Assembly (NCBI GenBank): GCA_028829895.1
Contig: CM054181.1
Span: 46,965,759-47,029,758, forward strand
Direction: 5' to 3'
DNA length: 64,000 nt
DNA from: Sinotaia quadrata
Taxonomy: Eukaryota > Mollusca > Gastropoda > Architaenioglossa > Viviparidae
Shown: positions 36,071-46,956 of the stretch, piece after piece
How the letters are laid out: each line of letters begins with the position of its first letter
Numbering within the stretch: position 1 is the first letter of the stretch
The notes under the pieces: model-generated
What the model saw: only the letters and a program-made list of their open reading frames with translations
Told to the model about the DNA's origin: nothing
Databases searched by the model: none
Made by a program: the position numbers and the translations under genes

Positions 36071-36619
36071 GAAACCAGACATGTAATTATTAATTTCAAG
36101 AGCTTGTGATGGTAGGAAAACGCTTGTTAATGGAAGTTGAAATATTTGGTTCGTCAGCAAAGATGTCATCCGTACTAATATGCTGAGCATATACTTCTTT
36201 ATGATGATATCAATCTTTCTCCCACACCTTCAGGCTATTGTAATAACTCCGCCCCACCATGACCACCAACTCTATCCCATCTTACTTCATACTTTTAGAC
36301 TAATAAAGATTGCAAAGATCTCCATCCCATCTTACTTCAGATTTTAAATTAATAAAGAATGCAAAGATCTCTTTCCCCTTTCGTAAAGTAAAATGAAAAT
36401 ATATGACCGTACTGTTTGTTCACGAACTGATTGTGGATATAAAATGGACGAGGGTTGTAAACTATGAATCATAAATTGAAATGAGCAGATATCAAACATC
36501 AATATTTTTTAAATAACAGAAGTGATTTGAATTGTGATTTAAACATACTGAGAGAGTTTAGCGACAAAAATAAAACGAGACTTAGCTTAACACTTTTCAC
36601 TTCGTATGAAGCATCGCGA
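36071..36619. other. AT-rich stretch with a ~51-bp duplication
   Basis: At about 36270-36372 the phrase 'catcccatcttacttca', followed after 18-19 bases by 'taataaag(a)atgcaaagat', occurs twice. Otherwise nothing recognised. Confidence 0.6.
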
Positions 36620-36890
36620 CAAAGTACGTTATTTAGTGCTGAAAGGGACAGAACTTCTAACAACTATAATAAAATACAGAGCTTGACTTAACAAATGTTT
36701 AGAGACAACATTTCTAACAACTATAATAAAATACAGAGCTTGACTTAACAAATGTTTAGTGCTAGAAGTGACAACAGTTTAATAAAATACAGAGCTTGAC
36801 TTAACAAATGTTTAGTGCTAGAAGTGACAACAGTTTAATAAAATACAGAGCTTGACTTAACAAATGTTTAGTGCTAGAAGTGACAACAGT
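36620..36890. repeat. 56-bp minisatellite
   Basis: About 4.5 units containing 'aataaaatacagagcttgac' and 'ttaacaaatgtttagtgcta'. The array stops exactly where family A copy 2 begins, suggesting the element inserted into it or that the array grew at its edge. Confidence 0.92.
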
Positions 36891-38335
36891 TATTAATAAT
36901 TCTGTAGCATACACCACTCGTCTCTCTCACTTGGAGGATATGTGGGCACTGTAAACGTTTTCTCTCTTCCACAACATTAAAGACAAACATTAACCGTCAC
37001 ACAATATTTCCATACGTGGAAAGCTTCTTGCTAAAGGAGAAGACAAATCCGTCTTTAATCTGTATTTAGCAAGCCCCCGTCCACCCACTGTCTTTCCAAC
37101 ATATTGTTATCAATCAATATGTGTAAGAAAGTCAATGAACTTAACATTACATTTATGAAATCAACAATCATATATATAACATATGAATATAATCAAAGAG
37201 CATTGACATTTACATCACTTCACAATGTTTGATTAACGCTGGACAATCATTCAGTTTTTCATAGCATAGACATAAGCAGTCAATAGCATAAATATATAAT
37301 GAAGTTTATGGATATCATCATGGAAATGAGAGAATTAGTTAAAGTCAATACACATAACCTGTTCATAGATGGTGGCTGTCACCGGCATGTGTTTCACAGT
37401 TATGTGGTATGCAACAAGTCACTGCCTTTCATATTTAGGTGAGGGTCTATATCCCCTTCTAAACATGTTACACAACTGTTCCAGAATCTTAGATATGCTC
37501 TCAAGCATGCCGTAGAAAATTGTCCTGAATTTCATATGTGCTATCAAGCATACCAGGAGGAATGTTCATGAAGATTCATGTGTGTTTACTCAACACACCA
37601 CAATAATGTTTACGAAGATTCGCGTGTTTACTCAACACACCACAAGGAATGTTTACAAAGATTCACGTGTTTACTCAACACACCATAAGGAGTGTTCAAA
37701 ATGAGTTCTGTGAATTCTCGAGATCAAACTCAGGCCACAAATCTCCGCCATATTGGTTCGCGATTGGAATTCACAGGAATCAACTTACAGCAACACAATT
37801 TACTCATTAAGTTGACAACAGCACTGGATGCACACACCAACATATTCAAGTAGAGTAAAAGAGTCACTATTGCATGAAGTGACAACCACAAAGGCTTGCT
37901 CTGCTCTGCAAAAGTCAAATTAAGGCAGCACTAAAATGCAGTCATATTTCACTTCTAAACTCCTTTCTCTCTTACAAACATTCTCAACTTGCTAATCCTG
38001 CAACAATTTCATTAGCCCAATACACACACAGCATAAGAAATATAGCATCAATTAAAATTCACAAATATAAATGTACAAAGTAGTCGAATTAATGAACATA
38101 GAAATAATGGTTCAATTACATATGCATTCTCCAATTCAAATCATTGATCAATAGCAAACATTTACGAAATATTCAAAGTCCATTCTTTATCAGTCAACTA
38201 ACTTACCATAAGCTAACGATCGCCTTTATGACCGGACCCTAGTTATGTTCAAATTCAAAGTGATAAAATAGAGTCCTTCTTCAACAAAGAAACTTCCGGT
38301 CCATCCCCATTGGATATTGCCCCACCAAATGTGTA
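36891..38335. mobile_element. family A interspersed repeat, copy 2 (long)
   Basis: Starts at 'ttattaataattctgtagca', so it lacks the first about 70 bp present in copies 1 and 3. It then follows copy 3 through 'caccactcgtctctctcact', 'ctaaaggagaagacaaatcc' and 'caaacattaaccgtcacaca'. Further on come 'tgttccagaatctta', 'cgagatcaaactcaggcc', 'gaattcacaggaatcaac' and 'caaagtgataaaatagagtc'. It contains its own 42-bp internal tandem repeat ('ctcaacacaccac.a..aatgt') at about 37580-37690. No coding capacity. Confidence 0.85.
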
Positions 38336-38670
38336 TTCAAACCACTTTGCTTCATCATCAATACTTTTCGTTACATCAAGCATTATGTTTAAAATTCTTG
38401 TTCCATTACCATTGGATCATCTGGTTCTGTTCCATCAGCATGTTGGTCATCTAAGACCTATGTTCCATTACCAAATGACTATTTCATAAGTTTGTTCCAA
38501 CATTCCGACTGGCCCTCTGAGACATTTCTTGCAATCATCCACTGGTCATCTAAAGTCTTTGTTTTATCATATCGACTAGACGTCTAAAACCTTAGTTCAA
38601 TCATCCACTGGTCACTCAAGACCTTTTCCCATCATCTTGATTGGTCATCTGGTACTTTTCTTCCATCTTT
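38336..38670. repeat. degenerate ~36-bp tandem repeat
   Basis: 'catccactggtcatctaa' followed by 'agtctttgtt' and many mutated relatives recur from about 38390 to 38665. Directly adjacent to the end of family A copy 2. Confidence 0.7.
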
Positions 38671-39057
38671 TATTAATACAGTCCTTAAATCTTTTATTTA
38701 ATTTCGGGGCCTTTCAACCCATTCATCTATTTAGTCAGCGTATTGTGTACTCTCTTAATACTCACTGCAATGATCCGGTCAATAAACAACCCTGTTTGCA
38801 TAGTTAAAAGATATATTTGACAACGTTAACACAAGCATGTACAGGCGAAGACAGACTTTGTGGAGGGGAGTGGGGGAGGGGGGTTTTAGGGAGGAATTAA
38901 GGGGTGTGCCATCTTACTCGATACCAACTGGAGTTGGGTGAGCGGACGGTTACGACGAGGGTCGACCACTCTGCAATTTATGCCGCATAACTCTATTTGA
39001 TGACAACTTTCAACACAACTCAGCATTTGGCGACCTCGTTCTCGAAACTTCCTCGCT
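38671..39057. other. unique stretch, nothing recognised
   Basis: G-rich patch at 38861-38890. No gene seen. Confidence 0.5.
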
Positions 39058-39200
39058 CCACACATACACGCACGCATACACACACACACGCACACACCTA
39101 CACACAGATACACACACTACACACACACACCACACGTACACACACCTACGCGCATGCGCACACACACACACACACACACACATACGTACACATACGTGGT
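39058..39200. repeat. imperfect CA-rich tract
   Basis: (CA)n interrupted by 'cgcaca', 'cctaca' and 'cgtaca'. The 108-codon plus frame over it (His/Thr repeats) is an artefact. Confidence 0.9.
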
Positions 39201-40560
39201 CGTGTGAGTCAGAGTCGCTCTGTGCAGTTTTATCTCAAATTTCTAATTTGGCTCACATTTGTGTCGTTTTGCCCCTCCTTATTTTCTTGTCTTTTAGCCA
39301 GCAATGCATTTAAATCACGTTGAAGACACATTTTCCCCTTTTCGTCCCGCTACAGTCTTATAATCGTATATTTATATAATAAAAGAGAAGGGAAAGGGGA
39401 GACAAAAAGTCGCCAACTCGTCCCAAACTTAAAGTGTGTTCCGTAAGTGATCATTTACTAGGTAGCGCTTAGATGTGAGTTGGAAAGGTCCCTCTATGGC
39501 TCATCAGAGAGAGTTCAACATTGGATGGAAGATGGACTCTTGCTATCTAGGGGACGAGTTTCATAGCGCAATGTGCACCCCATACTTGGCTCGCAAGAAT
39601 TTTTTTCAAGAATGATCGTAATTAAGTCATAATACATGGAGTCGTTTTGTTACAATTCTATGTTTGTATTTGTAAGAAAAACAAGACAAAATAATATATT
39701 ATGATGGTTCAGGAATGATCATGATTAAGCCGTAAGACAAGGAATAGTTAAAATCATAACGGCACATTGGCACATTTGCATATCAGTGTAAATAATACTT
39801 TCTCAGCTTGCTAATTTAAGGTGTGAGGTGTTTTCCTGCGCAGCTGTGAGGCTTGACTCTTGAGCGTAACTTTGAAGTCTATTTGCGTTAAGTCTTTCAG
39901 TTACGAAGCTTTTAAAATCACACAAAAGTCTCTCCACAGTGCTATTATGCACTTCACATTTGAAAGAAGTATGTTATTTATTGATGGAAGAGTGATTTAG
40001 ATTATCTTTGATGTAGACCCGCTTTCTCACGCGTCAATGTAAGTAATTTATTAGTGATGGGACGGGGGTGTGGGTGGGTGAGATGGAGAATTCAGACGAC
40101 GTTTATTTACTTTTATTTTTAAGGGAAAAGGAGCAAAGTGTGAATTGAACAGTACTGACATTGATCTGGCTCGACTTCAATATTTCTACTTGCATTGTAC
40201 TTCCATTAGTTCTTGAGAATTTATTGCAAAGGCGTCTAATTATGGAGCTGTTCTGTGTCTCTGAGAAAGAGAGACAAGAAGATAGACAGACGAACACAGA
40301 ACACAAATAACTAGAAACAGAAATAAAGTTACAAATAGACAGACAGATGGGCACAAGCAGTTAGAGGCAAAGATTTAAAGAGACAGACAAATGAAGACTC
40401 AGATAGAAATAAAGACGCAAATAGACAGATAATGACACAAACAGCTAAAAGAGAACAAGAGAGAGAGAGAAAGAGTAAAACAACAACATTAGCTCTAAAT
40501 TACTTGCACACTTAGTTCATCTATAGTTTCTTCAATCCGGATATCTCTTTATTTATTAGT
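39201..40560. other. unique region, no recognised gene
   Basis: Short purine-rich 'agacaga'-type words at 40255-40470. The 83-codon minus frame at 40103-40354 is partly driven by them. Confidence 0.5.
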
Positions 40561-40573
40561 CCGTGTATCTATC

Positions 40574-40642
<69 letters not shown>

Positions 40643-40700
40643 GTATTTAAATCAATCAATCTCTCTATCCATCTATCTATCTACTTATCTATCACTATAT
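40561..40700. repeat. (TATC)n microsatellite
   Basis: TATC units at 40566-40638 with a decayed extension to about 40700. This is the only long array here with TATC rather than GATA on the plus strand. Confidence 0.96.
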
Positions 40701-41474
40701 CGCTGATGATGATGATATCAATGGTCTCTCAAGCCGTCCATATTGATATACATTATAACTATCTGTACCTATGAGATTTTGTGTGTATGTCTGCTTGTCT
40801 ATATTTTTTCTTTTCTCCGTGCCTGTGTAAAAGTATATTATCTATCTGTTTAATTGTTTTTTTCTATTTTTCTACCTATCTTTCTTCCTTTCCTTTTTCA
40901 CTATTTATCTGTCTATAAATCTACCCACCTGTCCTTCTATGCATCTATCAATTAATCAGTCTGTTTATTTTACTCTGCATATATGTGCCTAACCTGTCTT
41001 TAAGTATGCATGCATAAATCAGCCACCATATCTGCATACATGTCTATCTGTTTTTCTGTCCGATCGTTTTTCTCCACCGCAATCCTTGGTCTGATTGACA
41101 TTCTTTACCCCTTGATCCTCTATCCTTGCTTGTTCTGAGAATTTCTGGTACACACCACTACGCGTCGAAACTACGTCACCATTTGAGCAGGCTATTTATT
41201 GACATTGCCAGTACAAAGCACCTTAACAGAGACAGTGTCCTGCTAATAGTTACCTACCCAGGCAACCAGCCCTGCACTGCCAGCAATTTGTTTTTTATTC
41301 GAGTCCGCAATGTCTAACAGAATTGCTTTTTGCTCATTGTTCAAGGCGACCTCGTTTAGAATCTTCTATCGTAAGATCCCCTTTAAACTTAAACTGAAGA
41401 CAGCCAGACAAGCCAACCAGCAATTGGATATGAAATATATGACCCACTCTGGGTATTTTCCTCATTTCCCCAGT
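40701..41474. other. AT-rich stretch, no gene recognised
   Basis: Residual 'atctatct' words until about 41050. A 63-codon frame at 41126-41317 has no recognisable domain. Confidence 0.5.
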
Positions 41475-41950
41475 CTGTAGTTGCTAGATTCTCAGCAACC
41501 TTGTTCCCTTTTGTACAGGTCGTCATTTTCCCAATGTATTGATGCTAGATTCACAGTGATCTTTTCCTTTTCTGTACATATCGTCATTTTCTAATCTGTA
41601 TTGCTAGATTCACAGCAACATTGTTCTTTTTTTGTACAGGTTGTCATTTCCCATGTGTTGTTAGATTCACAGCGATTTTGTTCCTTTTTGTACAGGTTGT
41701 CATTTCCCATGTGTTGTTAGATTCACAGCGATTTTGTTCCTTTTTGTATAGGTTGTCATTTCCCGAGCTGTCGTTGTAGATTCACAGCTACTTTGTTCCT
41801 TTTTGTACAGGTTGTCATTTCCCCCAAACTGTAGTTGTTAGATTCACAGCGACATTTTGTAGAGGCTGTCATTCGCCATTCTGTTATTGCTAGATTCACA
41901 GCGACCTTGTTCCTTTTGTACAGGCCGTCATTTGTGTGTCGAAGACCGTT
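41475..41950. repeat. 56-bp minisatellite, ~8 copies
   Basis: Units contain 'tagattcacagcgattttgt' and 'tcctttttgtacaggttgtc', then 'atttccc'. The centre (41640-41820) is the most uniform. Confidence 0.93.
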
Positions 41951-42011
41951 ATATTTCACTGCTTGGGTGAGGAAACTTCTCTCTCCCTCTCCTTACCTCC
42001 TCCTTCCCCCT

Positions 42012-42258
42012 CCATATGTGTTTTTACAGTCAGCACTATCTTTAATATTGTTAAATAAAAAATATGTGTTTTTACAGTCAGCACTATCTTTAATATTGTT
42101 AAATAAAAAATATGTGTTTTTACAGTCAGCACTATCTTTAATATTGTTAAATAAAAAATATGTGTTTTTACAGTCAGCACTATCTTTAATATTGTTAAAT
42201 AAAAAATATGTGTTTTTACAGTCAGCACTATCTTTAATATTGTTAAATAAAAAATATT
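42012..42258. repeat. 48-bp minisatellite, 5 near-perfect copies
   Basis: Five copies of a unit with 'tttttacagtcagcactatc' and 'tttaatattgttaaataaaa' show essentially no differences, so expansion is recent. A multiple-of-three period leaves it open on both strands (16-residue repeats), which explains the 251-codon plus frame at 41835-42590. No other sign of coding. Confidence 0.97.
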
Positions 42259-42339
42259 TACTTGACTTAGATGCATTTGCACTGTTGCTTCATTGCAATT
42301 CTTCTACCTTCTACTTTCGAAAGCAGCTGGTGATGATTA

Positions 42340-42426
42340 TGAGGAGGAGAAGGACGACGATGACGACGACGACAATGATGATGGTGTTGGTGATGGTGTT
42401 GGTGGTGATGGTGGTTGTTGTGGTGG

Positions 42427-42478
<52 letters not shown>

Positions 42479-42590
42479 GGATCAGAACCAAACTGCAGAC
42501 CACCTATACTATAAGAAAGTTACTAGGAATAATGTTGTTGTTGTTGATTGTGGCGGTGGTGGTAGTGATGGGAATGATTTAGAATTTTAG
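42340..42590. repeat. (GAY/GGT/GAT)n trinucleotide block
   Basis: GAC, GGT and then pure GAT units (42426-42477). Poly-Asp, poly-Met and poly-His frames come from it. Confidence 0.95.
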
Positions 42591-44305
42591 ATGATGATTA
42601 ATTTTTTAATAAAAGTATTTGATAACAATACTCTTCGCATTAAGTCTTTGACGGCATAGTGAGAATTATAAATGACATCAAAGATTCCTCATTAAAGCAA
42701 AATGTGTTTTTACTAAAATTTTCCTGTTTATATGTTTTCTAATTGATACCTCCTTGTTCCGTTGTTTAATGGTTTACCTTATTATTCTTTTGCCTTTCGT
42801 GTCTTTAATTCTCGACATTTTCTCACTCCCTTTAAATGGCACCTGAAGCTAACCCTTGCTAGCATACTGAATGACAATCACTATACCAGACAAAAATCAA
42901 TTTAGCCTGCTGGTAAAGTCCATTTTGCTCCTGGTTCAAAGATCGGACTTTCCTTCACTGTACACATAGACATTTCACCGAACACCTGCTTTGGCATTGA
43001 CGGCTTCTCGCCGGACCCCACACGAAGTCTTCGCCTGTTTCAGCAGCGCCCACTGCATGCTGTTGTCTAGGAAACGGTACATTGTGACACATTCCACACT
43101 GATGATTAGTCAGAAAGGAGAGAAAAGAAAAGGAAAGAAACAAACAGATGAGCACAAGTAAGCAATTGTGTTCAAATCCAGGTTGACGAATTCCTGTGTG
43201 CACTGTTGGCCGTAGTCGCACTTGGGCAGTCTGTTTCCTTCACTGTCGACTTCAAATTGCTTTCGTGGTCGTGTGCGATTAAATTATTTCCTTTGGATTG
43301 CCGTAGGTTTATTGCTTGCTGTCCATTCTTCAAACCCCTTACTAATGCACACGAACAGTTTGGGATTTTTTTTTTTTTTTTTAAAAGCAACTAAAACTAA
43401 AAATAAGGTTGCTGAGCAAAAATAACTTTGGCGAACGATCACAGCTTAACGAAGATTTAAAGGCGCAGCCTCTTCGAAACTTAACGTGCTGATAATAAAC
43501 AATACGATTACCGGTAAAGTTACTGCTGCTTACTCTCTGTACCAAATCTGTTGCTATCCAAAGCCACAAAATTATTGCCGAGTTCACTTAATTGTACCTA
43601 TTGACCCAGTTTGAGGAAAAGACATTAATCAACAGAAATATTTCAAATATTCACCTTTCAAGGTTGTTCAAGTGCTGCCATCCTTGCATATAATATTTCT
43701 AACTAATTGTATTTTTATTGTCTTCTTCTGACCCTTGGAAAATAAAATGTTTTCAATAAAAGTCATCAAATTGTAGTATTGTAAATTTACACCATATTAA
43801 TTACTTTAATAAAGTCAAACATTATAACTTGTGAGGATATAGGTATAAGCTAAACTGTCCTAAGACACATACCATTAAAAATATTTTCTAAGTACATTCA
43901 GCCTATTGCTAATTTGTCAATAAGCAAAATGTACTTCCGTTTCTGTAATAACTGGATTTAACCGGGTACCATTAATGTGGTTTAGTGCATACATACACGT
44001 GGCCTGCATTTTGCTACAGTGATATGAAGTAAACGTGAATTTAAATAGTATACCTTTAGCACTGTAACGTAATTTATTTATTAAGTTTACTACGGTTTAT
44101 TTAAATACATTTAAATCGATCAACTTAAGAGTAGGACGAAAGAATATCAGCATGTTATTTGTATGAAAAGTTGGTTAGGTTACTGATAATTTTGTTTACA
44201 AAGGTACGTTCGGTCCCAGCATTTTAAAATCTTAGAGCTCCACTGTAAATGTTAATTCTGATAAAGTATCATTTCCTGTCATATTTAGATTCTGGACAAG
44301 TGTTT
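42591..44305. other. unique region, no secure gene
   Basis: Contains a T16 run at 43367-43382. Frames of 62-88 codons on both strands around 42955-43587 have no recognisable domain or splice structure. Confidence 0.45.
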
Positions 44306-44360
44306 AGATAGATAGATAGGTAGATAGGTAGGTAGGTAGATAGATAGATAGATAGATAGA
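44306..44360. repeat. GATA/GGTA microsatellite
   Basis: About 13 tetranucleotide units, some GGTA. Confidence 0.95.
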
Positions 44361-44495
44361 TATCCTTTTTCATCAACATACATCTTTACTACTTATCTAA
44401 AACTGCATGTATATATGTGTGAAAATGAATTAAGTTTAATAAATGCACGTATATTTGAATGGATAACTGAATGGCCAGCCTAGCCTATTAACAAA

Positions 44496-45644
44496 ATGCT
44501 TTTCATTAGACTGTTGACAATCTATTGTAATGTCCCATACCCGAAGCCTGTAAGACCAGTTAACAACCCATACCCGAAGCCTGTAAGACCAGTTAACAAC
44601 CCCAACCCATACCCGAGGCCTGTAAGACCAGTTAACAACCCATACCCGAAGCCTGTAAGACCAGTTAACAACCCATACCCGAAGCCTGTAAGACCAGTTA
44701 ACAACCCATACCCGAAGCCTGTAAGACCAGTTAACAACCCATACCCGAAGCCTGTAAGACCAGTTAACAACCCATACCCGAGGCCTGTAAGACCAGTTAA
44801 CAACCCATACCCGAGGCCTGTAAGACCTGTTAACAACCCATACCCGAAGCCTGTAAGACCTGTTAACAACCCATACCCGAAGCCTGTAAGACCAGTTAAC
44901 AACCCATACCCGAAGCCTGTAAGACCAGTTAACAACCCATACCCGAAGCCTGTAAGACCAGTTAACAACCCATACCCGAAGCCTGTAAGACCAGTTAACA
45001 ACCCATACCCGAGGCCTGTAAGACCAGTTAACAACCCATACCCGAAGCCTGTAAGACCAGTTAACAACCCATACCCGAAGCCTGTAAGACCTGTTAACAA
45101 CCCATACCCGAAGCCTGTAAGACCTGTTAACAACCCATACCCGAAGCCTGTAAGACCTGTTAACAACCCATACCCGAAGCCTGTAAGACCTGTTAACAAC
45201 CCATACCCGAAGCCTGTAAGACCAGTTAACAACCCATACCCGAAGCCTGTAAGACCAGTTAACAACCCATACCCGAAGCCTGTAAGACCTGTTAACAACC
45301 CATACCCGAAGCCTGTAAGACCTGTTAACAACCCATACCCGAAGCCTGTAAGACCAGTTAACAACCCATACCCGAAGCCTGTAAGACCTGTTAACAACCC
45401 ATACCCGAAGCCTGTAAGACCAGTTAACAACCCATACCCGAGGCCTGTAAGACCAGTTAACAACCCATACCCGAAGCCTGTAAGACCAGTTAACAACCCA
45501 TACCCGAGGCCTGTAAGACCAGTTAACAACCCATACCCGAAGCCTGTAAGACCAGTTAACAACCCATACCCGAGGCCTGTAAGACCAGTTAACAACCCAT
45601 ACTTCAAGCGGTACCGGAAATTTACTATTCGTAGCACATTATAA
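44496..45644 (+). CDS. proline-rich repeat polypeptide, coding status uncertain
   Basis: The plus frame from ATG 44496 to TAA 45642 (382 codons) has a 13-residue lead, MLFIRLLTIYCNV, that is hydrophobic like part of a signal peptide. It then has 32 units of PYPKPVRPVNN (one followed by an extra PN) and a basic tail ending YRKFTIRSTL. Units differ only by K/R at one site (AAG/AGG); a second variable site (CCA/CCT) is silent. The repeat resembles secreted proline- and arginine-rich peptides or structural repeats in composition only; I recognise no family. Against coding: 33 bp is a multiple of three, three of six frames of the unit are free of stops, and a minus frame of 371 codons is equally open. 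A 'tgcttttcattag' just upstream could be a splice acceptor. Confidence 0.3.
   Translation: MLFIRLLTIYCNVPYPKPVRPVNNPYPKPVRPVNNPNPYPRPVRPVNNPYPKPVRPVNNPYPKPVRPVNNPYPKPVRPVNNPYPKPVRPVNNPYPRPVRPVNNPYPRPVRPVNNPYPKPVRPVNNPYPKPVRPVNNPYPKPVRPVNNPYPKPVRPVNNPYPKPVRPVNNPYPRPVRPVNNPYPKPVRPVNNPYPKPVRPVNNPYPKPVRPVNNPYPKPVRPVNNPYPKPVRPVNNPYPKPVRPVNNPYPKPVRPVNNPYPKPVRPVNNPYPKPVRPVNNPYPKPVRPVNNPYPKPVRPVNNPYPKPVRPVNNPYPRPVRPVNNPYPKPVRPVNNPYPRPVRPVNNPYPKPVRPVNNPYPRPVRPVNNPYFKRYRKFTIRSTL
44535..45596. repeat. 33-bp minisatellite, 32 nearly identical units
   Basis: Units contain 'cccgaagcctgtaagacc' then 'agttaacaac'. Across 32 units I see just two variable bases (gaag/gagg and cca/cct) and one 6-bp insertion after unit 2. 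The G variant occurs in units 3, 8, 9, 15, 28, 30 and 32. The T variant clusters in the middle (units 9-10 and several in 17-26). Such uniformity implies very recent expansion, gene-conversion homogenisation, or selection on a product. Confidence 0.98.
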
Positions 45645-46956
45645 CCTGAACATAAAGGAAAGCCACCTGTTACATCACTTAAGAATTCATAGAATTCAAT
45701 GGTACGGTTTCAAGAAAATTCTCTCTCTCGCTCGCTCGCTCGCTCGTGTCACACATTATTAAAACATCTGTCTTGGAAAGATCGATATAAACGCTTTCTA
45801 AATATGAATGATTGCATTTTATGACTTATGTTCTTTGTTGTCTGGTAACGCACGACATTAAATTGAGTATTATGGTGTACTATACTGCAACCTTTCTGCA
45901 AATCCGCTTGACCTGCTCCTGCACTGCTAATATGTCCCTACTCAAACTGGTGATCTTTTCTTCATTATGTAATGATAGGGCAATTTCTCTGAAATTGTGT
46001 ACAAGTTGTGTGTCTGTTGTTTAGTTTTATTTTAGTTTTACCCATTAGGTAAAAGTTGGATTAAGAATATTTAGCAGTTTAAAGGGAGCTAAATACCTAG
46101 CATCTAATAACGTGTTGAAGGATTTTTTAACTTTAACTTAACTGGAATAATAAAATATGTATATCCGACGTAAAATTCGTAATCCGTCGGGATGAGGGGG
46201 GGGGGGTAGCATTAAGTCGCTATCTTAGTTACTGCTCTTTATTAGAAAATTAAAAAGTTATTTCTTTTTACGACTGTTTAGTTCTGCGAACAGAATATCT
46301 GTTAAGTGTAAAGGTTAATAGGCGATAACTAACGCCAAAGCAAAAAGATAAGCAGCATGCAGTTCAATTGACATGTATGGCAGAGCGGCAGATTCCAAAA
46401 AGGGTTCTTCAAATAATTTCTTACAGGCTATAGTGGTAAAGTTAACTTGTTCGAAATGTGAATATGTCTTAAAGGAATTTAAACATAAAAATGACGATTA
46501 TTTAAAAGCAATATCGGTGTGCAAAAATTAATTACAAAAAGGGTTTCTCAGACATTTTTAACAGACGGAATCCATGTGGCTGTCTTAGTATCTACTAGAT
46601 ATAAAACGTATGAGAAATACTTTTATTAGCTGTAGTTTAATTTTGGGTAAGACTGAACATAACAATTAAATATTACGTTTCTAAATTGTTAAATAATTGA
46701 TTATTTCGGAAATCCTCGTTGTGGCTTTGAGAATGAAAATTCAATCCGTGCTCCATATTGATGTCAACAGTGGCAGATTACAGAGTTATGCTTCTACATA
46801 TTTTACATTGAAGATAAAAGAAGTCAACAGGTTAAATGGTTTGAATTAGATTGCTTGCAGAGTAATATAACAAGTCCTATGATCAACATTTTGTGTTATG
46901 TGTATATATGACTATCATACATGGTTTAATTTGCTTCACGTTGAGAGAAAAAGATA
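45597..46956. other. AT-rich unique stretch, nothing recognised
   Basis: A small (CGCT)n lies at 45721-45747 and a G11 run at 46196-46206. A 70-codon frame at 45812-46024 has no motif. Confidence 0.5.

Noticed and set aside
42267..42503. Poly-His / poly-Asp frames
   Set aside because: Translation of (GAT)n on both strands.
41835..42590. 251-codon plus frame
   Set aside because: It joins a 56-bp array, a 48-bp array and a GAT block, all low-complexity. No domain or splice structure.
44522..45637. 371-codon minus frame (GYGLLTGLTGF repeats)
   Set aside because: It exists because the 33-bp unit has no stop in two minus frames. It lacks a distinct lead or tail, so it is less gene-like than the plus frame, which is itself doubtful.
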